From contig CAKRIL010000015.1 of NCBI GenBank assembly GCA_934343915.1, positions 8,490-72,489 on the forward strand: a stretch of DNA of 64,000 bases, read 5' to 3'. Position 1 is the first letter of the stretch. Every line of letters starts with the position of its first letter. The DNA is from an uncultured Lachnospiraceae bacterium. Its GTDB lineage: Bacteria > Bacillota > Clostridia > Lachnospirales > Lachnospiraceae. A program made the position numbers and the translations under genes. This document shows positions 1-9,072 of this stretch, in pieces. A model generated the notes under the pieces. It was not told the DNA's origin. It saw only the letters and a list, made by a program, of their open reading frames with translations, and did not search any database.

Positions 1-183
1 TCCGTCCATGCTTCCTGCAAGGCTCTTCGCCATGACAGTCTTTCCCGTTCCCGGAACATCTTCGAGAAGAATATGACCTCCGGCAAGCATGGACGTAAGA
101 ATAAGCTTTATTACGTCCTCCTTGCCGACTATGACTGATGAAATGTTTTTTCTGATTTCGTCTAATTTCTCTCTGTTAGCCAT
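1..183 (-). CDS. MoxR-family AAA+ ATPase, N-terminal part (cut by window edge)
   Basis: Only the first 61 codons are inside the window. The visible protein starts MANREKLDEIRKNISS, then reads VIVGKEDVIKLILTSML and a Walker A loop, LLEDVPGTGKT, at about residues 42-52. The GKEDV stretch before the P-loop is typical of MoxR ATPases. These usually act with a DUF58/VWA partner as chaperones for surface or metal-containing proteins. The start overlaps the end of the preceding membrane-protein gene by 8 bases, so it is the next gene of that operon. The family call is firm; substrate and partner lie outside the window. Confidence 0.85.
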   Translation of the reverse strand, partial: MANREKLDEIRKNISSVIVGKEDVIKLILTSMLAGGHILLEDVPGTGKTVMAKSLAGSMDG

Positions 184-2431
184 TCTTTCTCCTTCTTGAT
201 GTGAGCTTGTTTAAGATTATGCCGTTTCTGTCCACGATATATATTATCAATACAGTTGTTGAAAGCAGTGAAATCACAGTTGCTAATCTCCATGCTGCAA
301 ATCCGGTGAAGCTTACCACTATCTCACCCGAATAGCCCGGCTCGACTTTCACGCAGAGCTTACCCATGTCACCATATATCTCAAGCTTTTTACCCGTCGC
401 CTTATCGACAGCGGTATAGCCCTCATAGTATACTGTTGAGAACTTGACAATGCCCTCCGTGTCGCTGTTATTGCTTATCATGCAGTCTATATAGTTATTC
501 TTTCTGTATATCTCCGTATATGAGATATTCTCATCAGGCTCCGCCTCCTGCTTTTCGAAGAGTTCAACAAGCGGACCTGCCGGAAGATACTCTGCTCCGA
601 TAACATTCGACGAATCAAGTGAGCTCTCGGAATACACAAAATACGGCTCATAGCTGTTAAGAATATTTCCTATAAGCTGTCCCGTCTGAATCACGCACAC
701 GGCGATTATACTTATTGCAATATACTTGTATACCTTTTTCTTCTCATCGATGTTCTTAAGTGCCGTCACAACACAGATTGCAAGTGTTACCCCCGCTATG
801 CTTAAGAACCGCCATGAGAACTGGAAAGATGCAATTATTTTTTTAAAGGTATGGCATATGTTCTGTAAGAAGTCCCATGGGAACAGATATGTTGACAGCC
901 ACAGGCACAGCGCCGAAAATACAAGAACTATTATTCCTGTCTTTTTCTCCTTCTTATCCTTCACATATCCCACGCAGAAGCAGTATAAAAGCGCCGCACC
1001 GCTCATTAGAAGTCCGAGGCCCGTTGTCGTAGGAAGCTCATCGGCGATACCGCTCTCAAGCACAAGCGCCTGTCCCGAATATGTCGATACAGGGTCAAGC
1101 AGCTGTCCCACGAATGAGCTGTACTGCTGTATATACTTTGGCGGATACGCAGTAAGAACAAAACCGCCAAGATACATATAGTGCAGGAAAGGCACAAGAA
1201 ATGCGAGGTTGATTATGCATGTATACACCACAATCTTTACAAGCACAATAAAACGCTTCTTCTCAAAGGTGCGCTTAAACAATATAAGGCACAAGAGGAT
1301 TGTGAATGCACCAACCATCTCGCAGGTCAGTATATGTGTATTGATAATACCGCTGAAGCCGAGCACCGGAAGTATCCAGTTGCGCTTATATCCGCTCTCG
1401 TCCGTATCCTCATAGAATACCTTCCACAATCCATATGCAACCACAGGAATGAAGGTCATTGCAGAGTATTCACCTACCGACGACCTTATATATATATCTG
1501 CAATTCTGTAAAGTGATGTCGTATATACGACCGCTCCGACAACCGCCGCCTTCCTTTTGCCCGTCATGCCCTTGAAGCAGTAATACGAGATTACACAGGT
1601 CGCCAGATTGCACAGGAACACATATATATTATAGCTCTGATATACTCCGAAGCCGCACAGTCTTAACAGTGCCGGAATATATAAGAACAGGTCTCCGTAG
1701 AATACTCCAACCGCATATCCGTTGCCGTTTAACCAGTTGGACTGTATCTTTATCGGAAAATCTCCCGAGAGAATTCCGTTCTTGATTCCTTCTATTCTGA
1801 GCAGATGGAACTGTAAGTCATGTCCGTTAATCAGATAATTAAAGAACAGCGGAATTGATGTAAAAATAACCGTTGCCGCAAGTATGAAAAATACCTCGAC
1901 GCTTCCTTCCTTTACAAGACCCTTTTTCCTCTTATTTGAAAAAACGATAAGAAGATTAACAGCAGATGCTATGCATACGGCTATGATTCCCGTTCTGAAT
2001 ACACCACCAATCGTCTTTTGAACGGTGACACTCCTGACCACCATTCCCGGGTTCGAGTAACAGTACAGATATACCACAAAGTCCTTCGCCGGTATATGGA
2101 TGAACGCCTCCGAAGACATGCTCGTTCTGTCTGTCGAGAGTGTGAGTGCGTCCATATCCATACGTCCTGTAAGCTGCTTATCCCCTTCGTGTATGGACTT
2201 CATCTCAAGAAACGCGAAGCTCATATCCGACTGGGTATCATACTCCACCGTGTATCTGTATGAGCCATAGCTGAGTGCCATGTCAGGTGTCTTTTCACAT
2301 TCATCAGATAATCTCTGTAAATCCTCGGCGGTATACTTATAGTTCACCCACGGAAACGCCGTGGCAAGCATCAGAATGACCGTTATAAAGGCTTCAACCG
2401 CCACAATTTTTATCCACGTCTTTTTTTCCAT
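176..2431 (-). CDS. Large multi-pass membrane protein, YfhO / PTPS-related (GT-C-like) type
   Basis: A 751-residue polytopic membrane protein. It has an N-terminal TM helix (about residues 7-27), an extracytoplasmic domain to about residue 140, many further TM helices and a C-terminal extracytoplasmic domain before a last helix. The loop GHDLQFHLLR at about residues 203-212, between early helices, resembles the acidic/His first loop of GT-C glycosyltransferases and of the 6-pyruvoyl-tetrahydropterin-synthase-related membrane family. The start at 2431 is chosen because TGGAGG stands five bases before that ATG; the longer frame to 2446 would swallow the ribosome site. It is a paralogue of the next gene upstream, matching along nearly the whole length (for example FRIEGIKNGILSG-like, SNW/TNW LxGNGYA, SSVGEY). 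Inference: it transfers a sugar or other group from a polyprenyl carrier to a surface polymer. The exact reaction is unknown. Confidence 0.8.
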   Translation of the reverse strand: MEKKTWIKIVAVEAFITVILMLATAFPWVNYKYTAEDLQRLSDECEKTPDMALSYGSYRYTVEYDTQSDMSFAFLEMKSIHEGDKQLTGRMDMDALTLSTDRTSMSSEAFIHIPAKDFVVYLYCYSNPGMVVRSVTVQKTIGGVFRTGIIAVCIASAVNLLIVFSNKRKKGLVKEGSVEVFFILAATVIFTSIPLFFNYLINGHDLQFHLLRIEGIKNGILSGDFPIKIQSNWLNGNGYAVGVFYGDLFLYIPALLRLCGFGVYQSYNIYVFLCNLATCVISYYCFKGMTGKRKAAVVGAVVYTTSLYRIADIYIRSSVGEYSAMTFIPVVAYGLWKVFYEDTDESGYKRNWILPVLGFSGIINTHILTCEMVGAFTILLCLILFKRTFEKKRFIVLVKIVVYTCIINLAFLVPFLHYMYLGGFVLTAYPPKYIQQYSSFVGQLLDPVSTYSGQALVLESGIADELPTTTGLGLLMSGAALLYCFCVGYVKDKKEKKTGIIVLVFSALCLWLSTYLFPWDFLQNICHTFKKIIASFQFSWRFLSIAGVTLAICVVTALKNIDEKKKVYKYIAISIIAVCVIQTGQLIGNILNSYEPYFVYSESSLDSSNVIGAEYLPAGPLVELFEKQEAEPDENISYTEIYRKNNYIDCMISNNSDTEGIVKFSTVYYEGYTAVDKATGKKLEIYGDMGKLCVKVEPGYSGEIVVSFTGFAAWRLATVISLLSTTVLIIYIVDRNGIILNKLTSRRRKNG

Positions 2432-4725
2432 AACTGCCTCCACCATTGACTGAAGCCGGTCTTATACTTAACCGCCTCTATGACAAGCATAAGAACACAT
2501 ATAATCGAAATCACAGCCGTTATCTTCCATGAAGCATATCCTGTGAATTTGAGCACAACGTGACCTGAATATCCCGGATGTATCTTCACAGCCATTCTTC
2601 CGTTATCCTTGTATAACTCAAGCTTTTCTCCCGTATCCTTATCTGTCGCCGTATATCCGTCATAATATACTATCGAGAAGAGAACATTGCCCTCCTCAGT
2701 GCTCTGATTCGATGCACTGAACTCAATATAATTCTGATTTCTATACTCCTGAACAAAATCAACATTATCCGATGGCAATGCATACTGCACCTCGAACAGC
2801 TCAAGAAGGACATTGGACGGCAGATACTCTGCACCTGCCACGGCAGTCACCATGTCAAGGTCATTCTCCTGATATGCCCTGTAGGGTTCAGCCTCATTAA
2901 GCACGCCGCTTAAGAACGACATGCTCTGTATCAGATTCAGCGCAATTATTCCGGCAGCTATGAAGGAATACGTCTTTTTATCCTCAATAACCCTGAGAGA
3001 CAGGATAATGCCTATCACAAGCATTATGGTTGTTATGCTTAAAAATCTCCAAGGGAACTGGATATTTGAAATTATTCCCGATAATTTCGAGCTGCTTTCC
3101 TTAAGCAGATTCCAAGGGAAACAGCAGGTCGAAAGCCATATTGAGAGCACCGTAAAAATGAGCACTATACAAATACCCTTTTTATCCTGCTTTTCTTTCA
3201 CATGCCCCATAGCAAGGACATAGAGCATAACAACAGCACCGAATCCGAGCCCTGCACCAACGCTTATCGGCATCTCTCCTGCCACGCCTGTCTTGGTTGA
3301 CATAACATCACCAGAAGCAGATGTAACAAATTCAAAAATCTGTGATAAGTATGCTCCGTACTGCTGTATTCCGTTAGGAAAATGGTCTGCATCAACGGCT
3401 ATGATGCCTCCCTTCATAAAATACTGGAGGAAAGGCAGCAAAAATCCTATGCAGACAATACTTGTGTACACCACTGTCTTAAGCAGCACTATAAAGCGTT
3501 CCTTCTTAAATGTCTTTTTGAACATAATCAGGCAGAAAAGTATTGTAAAGCCCGCCACCATCTCACAGGTTATAAGATGCGTATTGATAATGCCTGCAAA
3601 GCCTATAACCAAGGTAATCCAGTGCTTGGAAAATCCGTCCGAATCCACCTCATCAGTATATATTCTGTACAAGCCGTATGCTATCACAGGCAGGAATATC
3701 ATCGCAGCGTACTCGCCAACCGAGGAACGTACATATACATCTATCAGTCTGTATACGGACAAGGTATAGAGTACCGCGCCAACCGTACCTGTCTTAATGC
3801 TTCCTGACATTTTCTTAAAGCAGTAATACGAAACGGCGCACGTTGCAATATTGCACAGCACAACGAATATCTTATAGCTTTCCATGCAGTTAAAGCCCGC
3901 AATTCTCAATAATGCAGGAATGTATAACACAATATCCCCATAATATACTCCCGCTGCGTATCCATTGCCGCACAGCCAGTTGGTGTATATCTTTATCGGG
4001 AACTGACCTGACAGGATACCGTTCTTTATACCCTCAATTCTTGATAAATGGAATAAAAGGTCATGCCCCTTTGTCAGATAATCAACCGCTAACGGGAGCG
4101 ATGAAATGACAACCGCGGCAGCCAGCACGAAAAATACCTTTATGCTTTCATCCTTTATTTTACCTTCTCTGCGTTTGTCCCTGAATACGATGAGCATATC
4201 AATAAGACCCATAATAAGGAGATAGATGATAATTCCCCTGAGAACACCGCCCACACTCTTATGTATGGTAATGCTCTTTATTGCAAGCGTTCCCTCACCG
4301 CCGAAGATACAGCCGGTGTAGTAGTCATTGCTTCCAAGCTTCACATACACATCTGTCGTAACCGTGTTACAGCCCTCTGTCAGATATGTTATGTCAGAAT
4401 AAAACTTGTCTATGTTATACACATCAGTCGCAGCCTGCTTTTCAGATGAAAAATACAAAAAGCTGCTGTCCGCCGTGCTCTCGTATTCAACAGTAATCTT
4501 ATACACTCCATAGCCAAGCTTCAACCTGTCCGTTCTCACGAACCATCCCTGTGAATCCGTGCTCTCATCAGCATATACCACTCCGTCGCCCTGCTTTCCA
4601 AGCTGACATATGAGGTCATTTGCGTAAAAGGTTCTATTCATTCCCGGGAAAATAAGCAGGAGCATTAAAAGCAGCAATACTGCTGCCTGAATACCCGATA
4701 ACCATTTCCAGCTCTTCTTTGTCAT
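2410..4725 (-). CDS. Large multi-pass membrane protein, YfhO / PTPS-related type (paralogue)
   Basis: A 771-residue paralogue of the neighbouring downstream gene with the same plan: N-terminal anchor helix, extracytoplasmic domain to about residue 150, the GHDLLFHLSR loop at about 218-227, a dozen or so TM helices and an extracytoplasmic C-terminal domain ending in a TM helix. AGGAGG five bases before the ATG fixes the start. The start shares four bases (ATGA) with the stop of the upstream glycosyltransferase, and its 3' end overlaps the next paralogue, so the genes are translationally coupled. Two diverged but collinear copies suggest either two acceptor or donor specificities or a heterodimer. 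The function is inferred from topology and neighbours only. Confidence 0.8.
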   Translation of the reverse strand: MTKKSWKWLSGIQAAVLLLLMLLLIFPGMNRTFYANDLICQLGKQGDGVVYADESTDSQGWFVRTDRLKLGYGVYKITVEYESTADSSFLYFSSEKQAATDVYNIDKFYSDITYLTEGCNTVTTDVYVKLGSNDYYTGCIFGGEGTLAIKSITIHKSVGGVLRGIIIYLLIMGLIDMLIVFRDKRREGKIKDESIKVFFVLAAAVVISSLPLAVDYLTKGHDLLFHLSRIEGIKNGILSGQFPIKIYTNWLCGNGYAAGVYYGDIVLYIPALLRIAGFNCMESYKIFVVLCNIATCAVSYYCFKKMSGSIKTGTVGAVLYTLSVYRLIDVYVRSSVGEYAAMIFLPVIAYGLYRIYTDEVDSDGFSKHWITLVIGFAGIINTHLITCEMVAGFTILFCLIMFKKTFKKERFIVLLKTVVYTSIVCIGFLLPFLQYFMKGGIIAVDADHFPNGIQQYGAYLSQIFEFVTSASGDVMSTKTGVAGEMPISVGAGLGFGAVVMLYVLAMGHVKEKQDKKGICIVLIFTVLSIWLSTCCFPWNLLKESSSKLSGIISNIQFPWRFLSITTIMLVIGIILSLRVIEDKKTYSFIAAGIIALNLIQSMSFLSGVLNEAEPYRAYQENDLDMVTAVAGAEYLPSNVLLELFEVQYALPSDNVDFVQEYRNQNYIEFSASNQSTEEGNVLFSIVYYDGYTATDKDTGEKLELYKDNGRMAVKIHPGYSGHVVLKFTGYASWKITAVISIICVLMLVIEAVKYKTGFSQWWRQLWKKRRG

Positions 4726-6026
4726 GACTTCCTCCTCTGTGCCACCTGCTCATAGATTTCCAACATGTTCTCCGCATTCTCTCTTCTGTCAAAGAGCTGC
4801 TGCGCGTGAAGTCTCGCTGCGCGCGTCATTCCGTCAAGCGAAGCCCTGTCCTCATCCTGCTGCTTAAAAATCTTCATCACATAGAAGGCAAGCATATATG
4901 GCGCATCATGCTGGTACACATAACCCTCCATATTATTTTTAAGCATATTTGCCACTCCGCCCACGAGTGAGGAGACACACGGGATGCCTAACATCATTGC
5001 CTCACCAAGTGAATTAGGCGAATTTTCGATTGACGACGGAGATACGAACACATTACTCTTAAGGTACTGTGCCTTCATCTCATCCGATTTTAGAGGAGGT
5101 AGGAATTCCACACAACCTCTTAGATTATATTTTTTGATAAGCTTTGACAGATACCGCTGATAATTCTTCTGTCTCAGCTTATTTTTAAAGCCTGCATCAT
5201 TAAGCTTCACGCCCCCGGCAACTCTCAGCTTCACATCCGGATAGAACTTTCTTATATCGTTCAGAGCCTCAAGCATATAATGAAGACCTTTTATAGGATA
5301 ATAGCCCTGTGACACGAATATCGTGTGCTTATCACAGGTGTCGGCACTCCATCGTTCTCCATCATAGAAATCTTTTCTTAAAATTTCACTGCAATAGTGA
5401 TACTGTGCATCAGGATTGATAAGCTTCGTGCTTATATTGTCCCAGTCCGTTCTTCCGATTATATGTCCCGCACCCTTAATTGTCTCCTTCTCAAGTCTGC
5501 CTCTCTGATAATATTTTCTTCTGTCAAAGAAGAGATTATCCATCTTAAGAACATCCCTGAATGTAAAGCCATATCTTACGCTCACAGGCAGGTCTGCCAT
5601 ATAATGTCTTGCGTACACACTTGTAAGTCCCTGTATGGACACAACCGTTCTCTCGGGCTTTCCGAATGCCCTCACCATGGCACAGGCATGGTCATATTCC
5701 GTCCCGGCAATATGCACCACATCAGGCTTAACCTTCTCAACAATGCTCTTTAGGCGCGCCTCAACACCCGGATTGTACTTATAAGGCTTGTCCTCCTCCT
5801 TGTAAAATCCGTAAAATGAATTGCCGTCAAGCTCCCCTTCTATGGTTTCCTTCTTTGCAAACTGTGGAAAAGCTATCGCAAGCTCCACGTCAGCACCATT
5901 TTCCTTCACAAGCTTCATAAGTGAATTGTACAGTCCGTCAATCCAGCCTTCCTTAACCTGTATCGGAAGCTCCGCCTTTTCACACAGTGCAGGAATCGGA
6001 GCGTTTATAAGCCATAATACCTTCAT
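4722..6026 (-). CDS. GT4-type glycosyltransferase (GT-B fold)
   Basis: A 434-residue soluble glycosyltransferase. The N-terminal MKVLWLINAPIP strand and the acceptor-side Rossmann half are followed by a donor-binding half carrying FVSPSSIENSPNSLGEAM and GIPCVSSLVGG, the usual GT4 EX7E region (about residues 335-360). GT4 enzymes retain anomeric configuration and use nucleotide sugars at the cytoplasmic face. A weak AAGGG site precedes the ATG. The gene lies between the MBOAT/DHHW acylation pair and the two GT-C-like membrane proteins, which suggests it builds or extends the glycan those proteins modify. Donor and acceptor cannot be read from the sequence. Confidence 0.85.
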   Translation of the reverse strand: MKVLWLINAPIPALCEKAELPIQVKEGWIDGLYNSLMKLVKENGADVELAIAFPQFAKKETIEGELDGNSFYGFYKEEDKPYKYNPGVEARLKSIVEKVKPDVVHIAGTEYDHACAMVRAFGKPERTVVSIQGLTSVYARHYMADLPVSVRYGFTFRDVLKMDNLFFDRRKYYQRGRLEKETIKGAGHIIGRTDWDNISTKLINPDAQYHYCSEILRKDFYDGERWSADTCDKHTIFVSQGYYPIKGLHYMLEALNDIRKFYPDVKLRVAGGVKLNDAGFKNKLRQKNYQRYLSKLIKKYNLRGCVEFLPPLKSDEMKAQYLKSNVFVSPSSIENSPNSLGEAMMLGIPCVSSLVGGVANMLKNNMEGYVYQHDAPYMLAFYVMKIFKQQDEDRASLDGMTRAARLHAQQLFDRRENAENMLEIYEQVAQRRKS

Positions 6027-6049
6027 GAACCCTTCCCCTTTTTTTATTT

Positions 6050-7465
6050 TTACCTGAAATCGAACTTACTGCTTGTATATGAGCTCCAGTCAATCGGTTC
6101 AATCATCGTCGGATTATACAAAAGAAGTACCGTATCCGGCTCTGACTCCTCTATATAGCTTTTGATGCTTCCCGTGAAGTCGGCAACATCTATAAGTTCA
6201 ACAGTGCCGTACTGCTGCGCAAAATACGGTGCAAAATTATTTCCGAATGAGTCTCTGAGAATAAGTATCTTCTTATCCGGATTAGCCGCGTTCTCATTCT
6301 CAATTACCGCCACATAACGTCTTAATGTGACGTATGCACTGTACGCGTCCATCTCATAGTAATCCGTAATTTTCAGCTTGTCGTAATCTATGAACACCTC
6401 GTCGAAGGTGCCTGTGACATCAAGCTGCTTCTCAGGCATCACAAGGTGATATGTCATTCCGTTATTCGGATACATAATCTCAAAATTCTCTGGAGAAGCC
6501 TTGCTCAAGGTAACTCTTCTTCCGTAGCTTCCGAGGAATACCTTCTCATATATTCTGCTTGTATAATTGTCAATATCAAAAAGCTCAGGTGTATACTCAT
6601 AGCCATACAGCTCAGAAAGCTTTTTGGCTACACGTCCGCTGCCCCATATTGCCGCTCTCGCATTCCAGTGATGGTCGGTGCGGTAGAACATGTCATAATG
6701 GCTTATGCCATCCTCCTTCTCACATGCGCGAAGGTCTATATAATCGACATTATTCTTATCAAGACTCTCAATAAGTCTGTCCGCATTGTCGTTGGTTGCA
6801 TCAGTTACTCCAAGCGGAAGCTCACTGTCAACCGTGTCCACCAAAAACGGAACCATAACATACATGAGATTAATATTTCTCTCTGCGAGGAAATCCCTGA
6901 ACCTTACTGTGCTGTCAGTTATCTCTGATATGACCGCGTCACTCCTTTCAGGACTGATACAGGTGAGATAACCGTTCCTTAGAGTAATGACCGCATCATA
7001 ATCCTCCTCCTGAACCTGCCAGCCGATTATGCTATCATAACCTGCCGCAAGCTCGGTGAGCTTAGTCTGAATCGGAAGACCGTCGGTTGCATACCACTCA
7101 GCCTGTGCCTTCACCTTGCTCACAAGCTCCGTGTACTTCTCAAGAATGCTCTTGTCACTGCTTATATTGGTATATAAGTCCTCCTCCGCAAAAGGATATA
7201 TGCTCGCCCAGTCTATCGTGATTGAACCGCTTGAATCATCGGACTCCTGCACATCATTATCACCTTCAAGAAAGAATGCAACCACGGGATTGTATATTCC
7301 GAGCTTCTCATATACCACATTCTTTACCACAATCCTTAACAATATAAAAATGAACATAACGAACAGCACACCGACACAGCACATTGCCGTAATGCGGTAG
7401 CCCTTACCCATGCCTTGTTCCGTTCTGCCATTGTCAGTATTTTTTTCCATATTCTTACCCTTCAC
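6050..7465 (-). CDS. DHHW / AlgX-AlgJ-like SGNH-type protein, partner of MBOAT
   Basis: A 471-residue type II membrane protein: cytoplasmic tail, one TM helix at about residues 26-47, then an extracytoplasmic domain. It carries TDHHWNARAA (DHHW at 264-267) and LRDSFGNNFAPYF (DSFGN at 405-409), the two signature blocks of the DHHW/AlgX/AlgJ group, whose Ser and Asp-His act in O-acetyl transfer to polysaccharides. The gene is directly downstream of an MBOAT gene, the usual partner that passes acetyl groups across the membrane. The start is uncertain: GTG at 7465 (AAGGGG seven bases upstream) or ATG at 7450 (AAGGG seven bases upstream). Inferred role: outer-face acetylation of a surface glycan. 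Confidence 0.85.
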   Translation of the reverse strand: MKGKNMEKNTDNGRTEQGMGKGYRITAMCCVGVLFVMFIFILLRIVVKNVVYEKLGIYNPVVAFFLEGDNDVQESDDSSGSITIDWASIYPFAEEDLYTNISSDKSILEKYTELVSKVKAQAEWYATDGLPIQTKLTELAAGYDSIIGWQVQEEDYDAVITLRNGYLTCISPERSDAVISEITDSTVRFRDFLAERNINLMYVMVPFLVDTVDSELPLGVTDATNDNADRLIESLDKNNVDYIDLRACEKEDGISHYDMFYRTDHHWNARAAIWGSGRVAKKLSELYGYEYTPELFDIDNYTSRIYEKVFLGSYGRRVTLSKASPENFEIMYPNNGMTYHLVMPEKQLDVTGTFDEVFIDYDKLKITDYYEMDAYSAYVTLRRYVAVIENENAANPDKKILILRDSFGNNFAPYFAQQYGTVELIDVADFTGSIKSYIEESEPDTVLLLYNPTMIEPIDWSSYTSSKFDFR

Positions 7466-7478
7466 TGCAATCCCCTTC

Positions 7479-8885
7479 CTAAAAATTCAGATATATGAAT
7501 GGATTGTATGTTGCCTTAATACATATCAGAAGTGATGCCGCAAACACAATCACCATACACACGGATGCCAGTACATTCTTGACCGCCGGTCTTGAATCAA
7601 GCAGTGCTCCCACCTTCTTAACCACAGGGAATGAGAACAGAATCGCAGCCGCGAATACAACCGCCGAGTTCCTGATGCAGTCGATAAACGTAGCGTCAAC
7701 CAGTCCCGACGCACCGATTCCGAACATATTTCCCATATAACCTGCCGCTGCCGTTATGCTGTCAGCTCTGAAAAGCACCCATCCGAGTATGACAAAGAAC
7801 ATTGTGTATATATGCATGTACCAGCCGTTCTTCTTATGGAAGCCCGTGAGCTTCTCGAATATCAGCAGCACGAAGTAGAGAAGTCCCCAGCATATGAACG
7901 TCCAGTTGGCACCATGCCATACACCTGTAAGGAACCATACGACAAATATATTCCATATATTACGTCCCTTGCTTACCCTGTTTCCGCCAAGCGGTATATA
8001 CACATAGTCACGGAACCATGTGCTGAGTGTGATATGCCATCTTCTCCAGAATTCAGTTATTGACTTCGATACATACGGGAAATTAAAGTTCTCAAGGAAA
8101 TGGAACCCGAACATTCTTCCGAGTCCTATTGCCATATCCGAATATCCCGAAAAGTCAAAGTATATCTGCAATGTATACGCAACCGCACCGAGCCATGCCA
8201 TTGCCACCGACATTCCGCCCTCCGCCGCGAACGCTATGTCAGCAACCTTTCCGACATAATTGGATATGAGTATCTTTTTTCCGAGACCGATAACGAATCT
8301 GCCGAAGCCCTCCGCAAAGTCATACCTGTTCTCAACACGGTTCTCTATCTCATCCGCAACCGTCTCATACCTTACGATAGGACCTGCGATAAGCTGCGGG
8401 AACATCGACACATACAAGCCCACATAGAGAATATTTTTCTGCACCTTCGCCGTGTCGTAATATACGTCAAACACATAGGACATAAGCTGGAAGGTGAAGA
8501 AGGATATGCCTATCGGAAGTGCAATATTGACAATTATGCTGTCATTGTGAAGCAGAAGGCTTATGTTCTTCGTAACAAATGTAAGATACTTAAATATGAA
8601 CATAAGTCCAAGGTTATACACGACTGAAAGCACCATTCCCGCCTTCATTCCACCTTTTTTTCCCTTCTTTCTCATGGTATCAACCATAAGTCCGAGAGCC
8701 CAATTCACAATAATTGACAAAATCATGAGAAACACGAATACCGGCTCGCCCCAGCCATAGAAAAAAAGACTTGCCAAAAGAAGTACTATATTGCGAAATC
8801 CCCTGTTCTTAACAATCGGATTATAATATACTGCCAATACCACAGGCAAAAATAAAAACAAAAATACAGTTGAAGAAAAAACCAT
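7479..8885 (-). CDS. MBOAT-family O-acyltransferase (AlgI/DltB-like)
   Basis: A 468-residue polytopic protein starting MVFSSTVFLFLFLPVV. It contains the AlgI-type blocks ITEFWRRWHITLSTWFRDYV (about 276-295), YIPLGG and GVWHGANWTF, with the conserved MBOAT histidine at about 324. AlgI-like proteins move acetyl groups from a cytoplasmic donor to an outside partner that O-acetylates exopolysaccharide. I prefer the ATG at 8885 because family members begin at MVFSS; the frame stays open to a GTG at 8933 but that extension is not conserved in character. It is the first gene of the operon, behind a good promoter at 8969-8997, and is followed after 13 bases by its DHHW partner. Confidence 0.9.
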   Translation of the reverse strand: MVFSSTVFLFLFLPVVLAVYYNPIVKNRGFRNIVLLLASLFFYGWGEPVFVFLMILSIIVNWALGLMVDTMRKKGKKGGMKAGMVLSVVYNLGLMFIFKYLTFVTKNISLLLHNDSIIVNIALPIGISFFTFQLMSYVFDVYYDTAKVQKNILYVGLYVSMFPQLIAGPIVRYETVADEIENRVENRYDFAEGFGRFVIGLGKKILISNYVGKVADIAFAAEGGMSVAMAWLGAVAYTLQIYFDFSGYSDMAIGLGRMFGFHFLENFNFPYVSKSITEFWRRWHITLSTWFRDYVYIPLGGNRVSKGRNIWNIFVVWFLTGVWHGANWTFICWGLLYFVLLIFEKLTGFHKKNGWYMHIYTMFFVILGWVLFRADSITAAAGYMGNMFGIGASGLVDATFIDCIRNSAVVFAAAILFSFPVVKKVGALLDSRPAVKNVLASVCMVIVFAASLLICIKATYNPFIYLNF

Positions 8886-8968
8886 CTGAATATATTCCTT
8901 TCCAAGGACTTGTTTACCCCTGACAGAAGCCACTCCGTCTGTGGTAAAATTTACCCACTTTGCAACAG

Positions 8969-8997
8969 ATTATACCCTACTTTCGTGTATTTGGCAA
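8969..8997 (-). promoter_or_regulatory. Promoter of the MBOAT operon
   Basis: Read on the minus strand: TTGCCA, a 17-base spacer, then a perfect TATAAT. The -10 lies 84 bases before the MBOAT start. The -35 directly abuts the hydrogenase terminator, so the operon starts independently of hydA. Confidence 0.65.
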
Positions 8998-8999
8998 CA

Positions 9000-9032
9000 T
9001 AAAAGAGGCTGTGACACATGGTTACAGCCCCT
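9000..9032 (-). terminator. Rho-independent terminator after hydA
   Basis: On the minus strand GGGGCTGT pairs with ACAGCCTC (one G-T pair) around a 11-base loop and is followed by TTTT. It lies 41 bases after the hydrogenase stop codon. Confidence 0.7.
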
Positions 9033-9072
9033 TGAAATCGTACTTATATTAACTTATATGCAGTTCTGTCCG

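Noticed and set aside
726..1516. Plus-strand open frames of 100-150 codons opposite the first membrane-protein gene
   Set aside because: They are antisense to a clearly coding minus-strand gene, have no ribosome site and no protein-family features; the same holds for many other plus-strand frames across the window.
8885..8933. Longer MBOAT start at the GTG at 8933
   Set aside because: The extra 16 residues are polar and unlike family members, which begin at MVFSS; the ATG at 8885 is the usual start.
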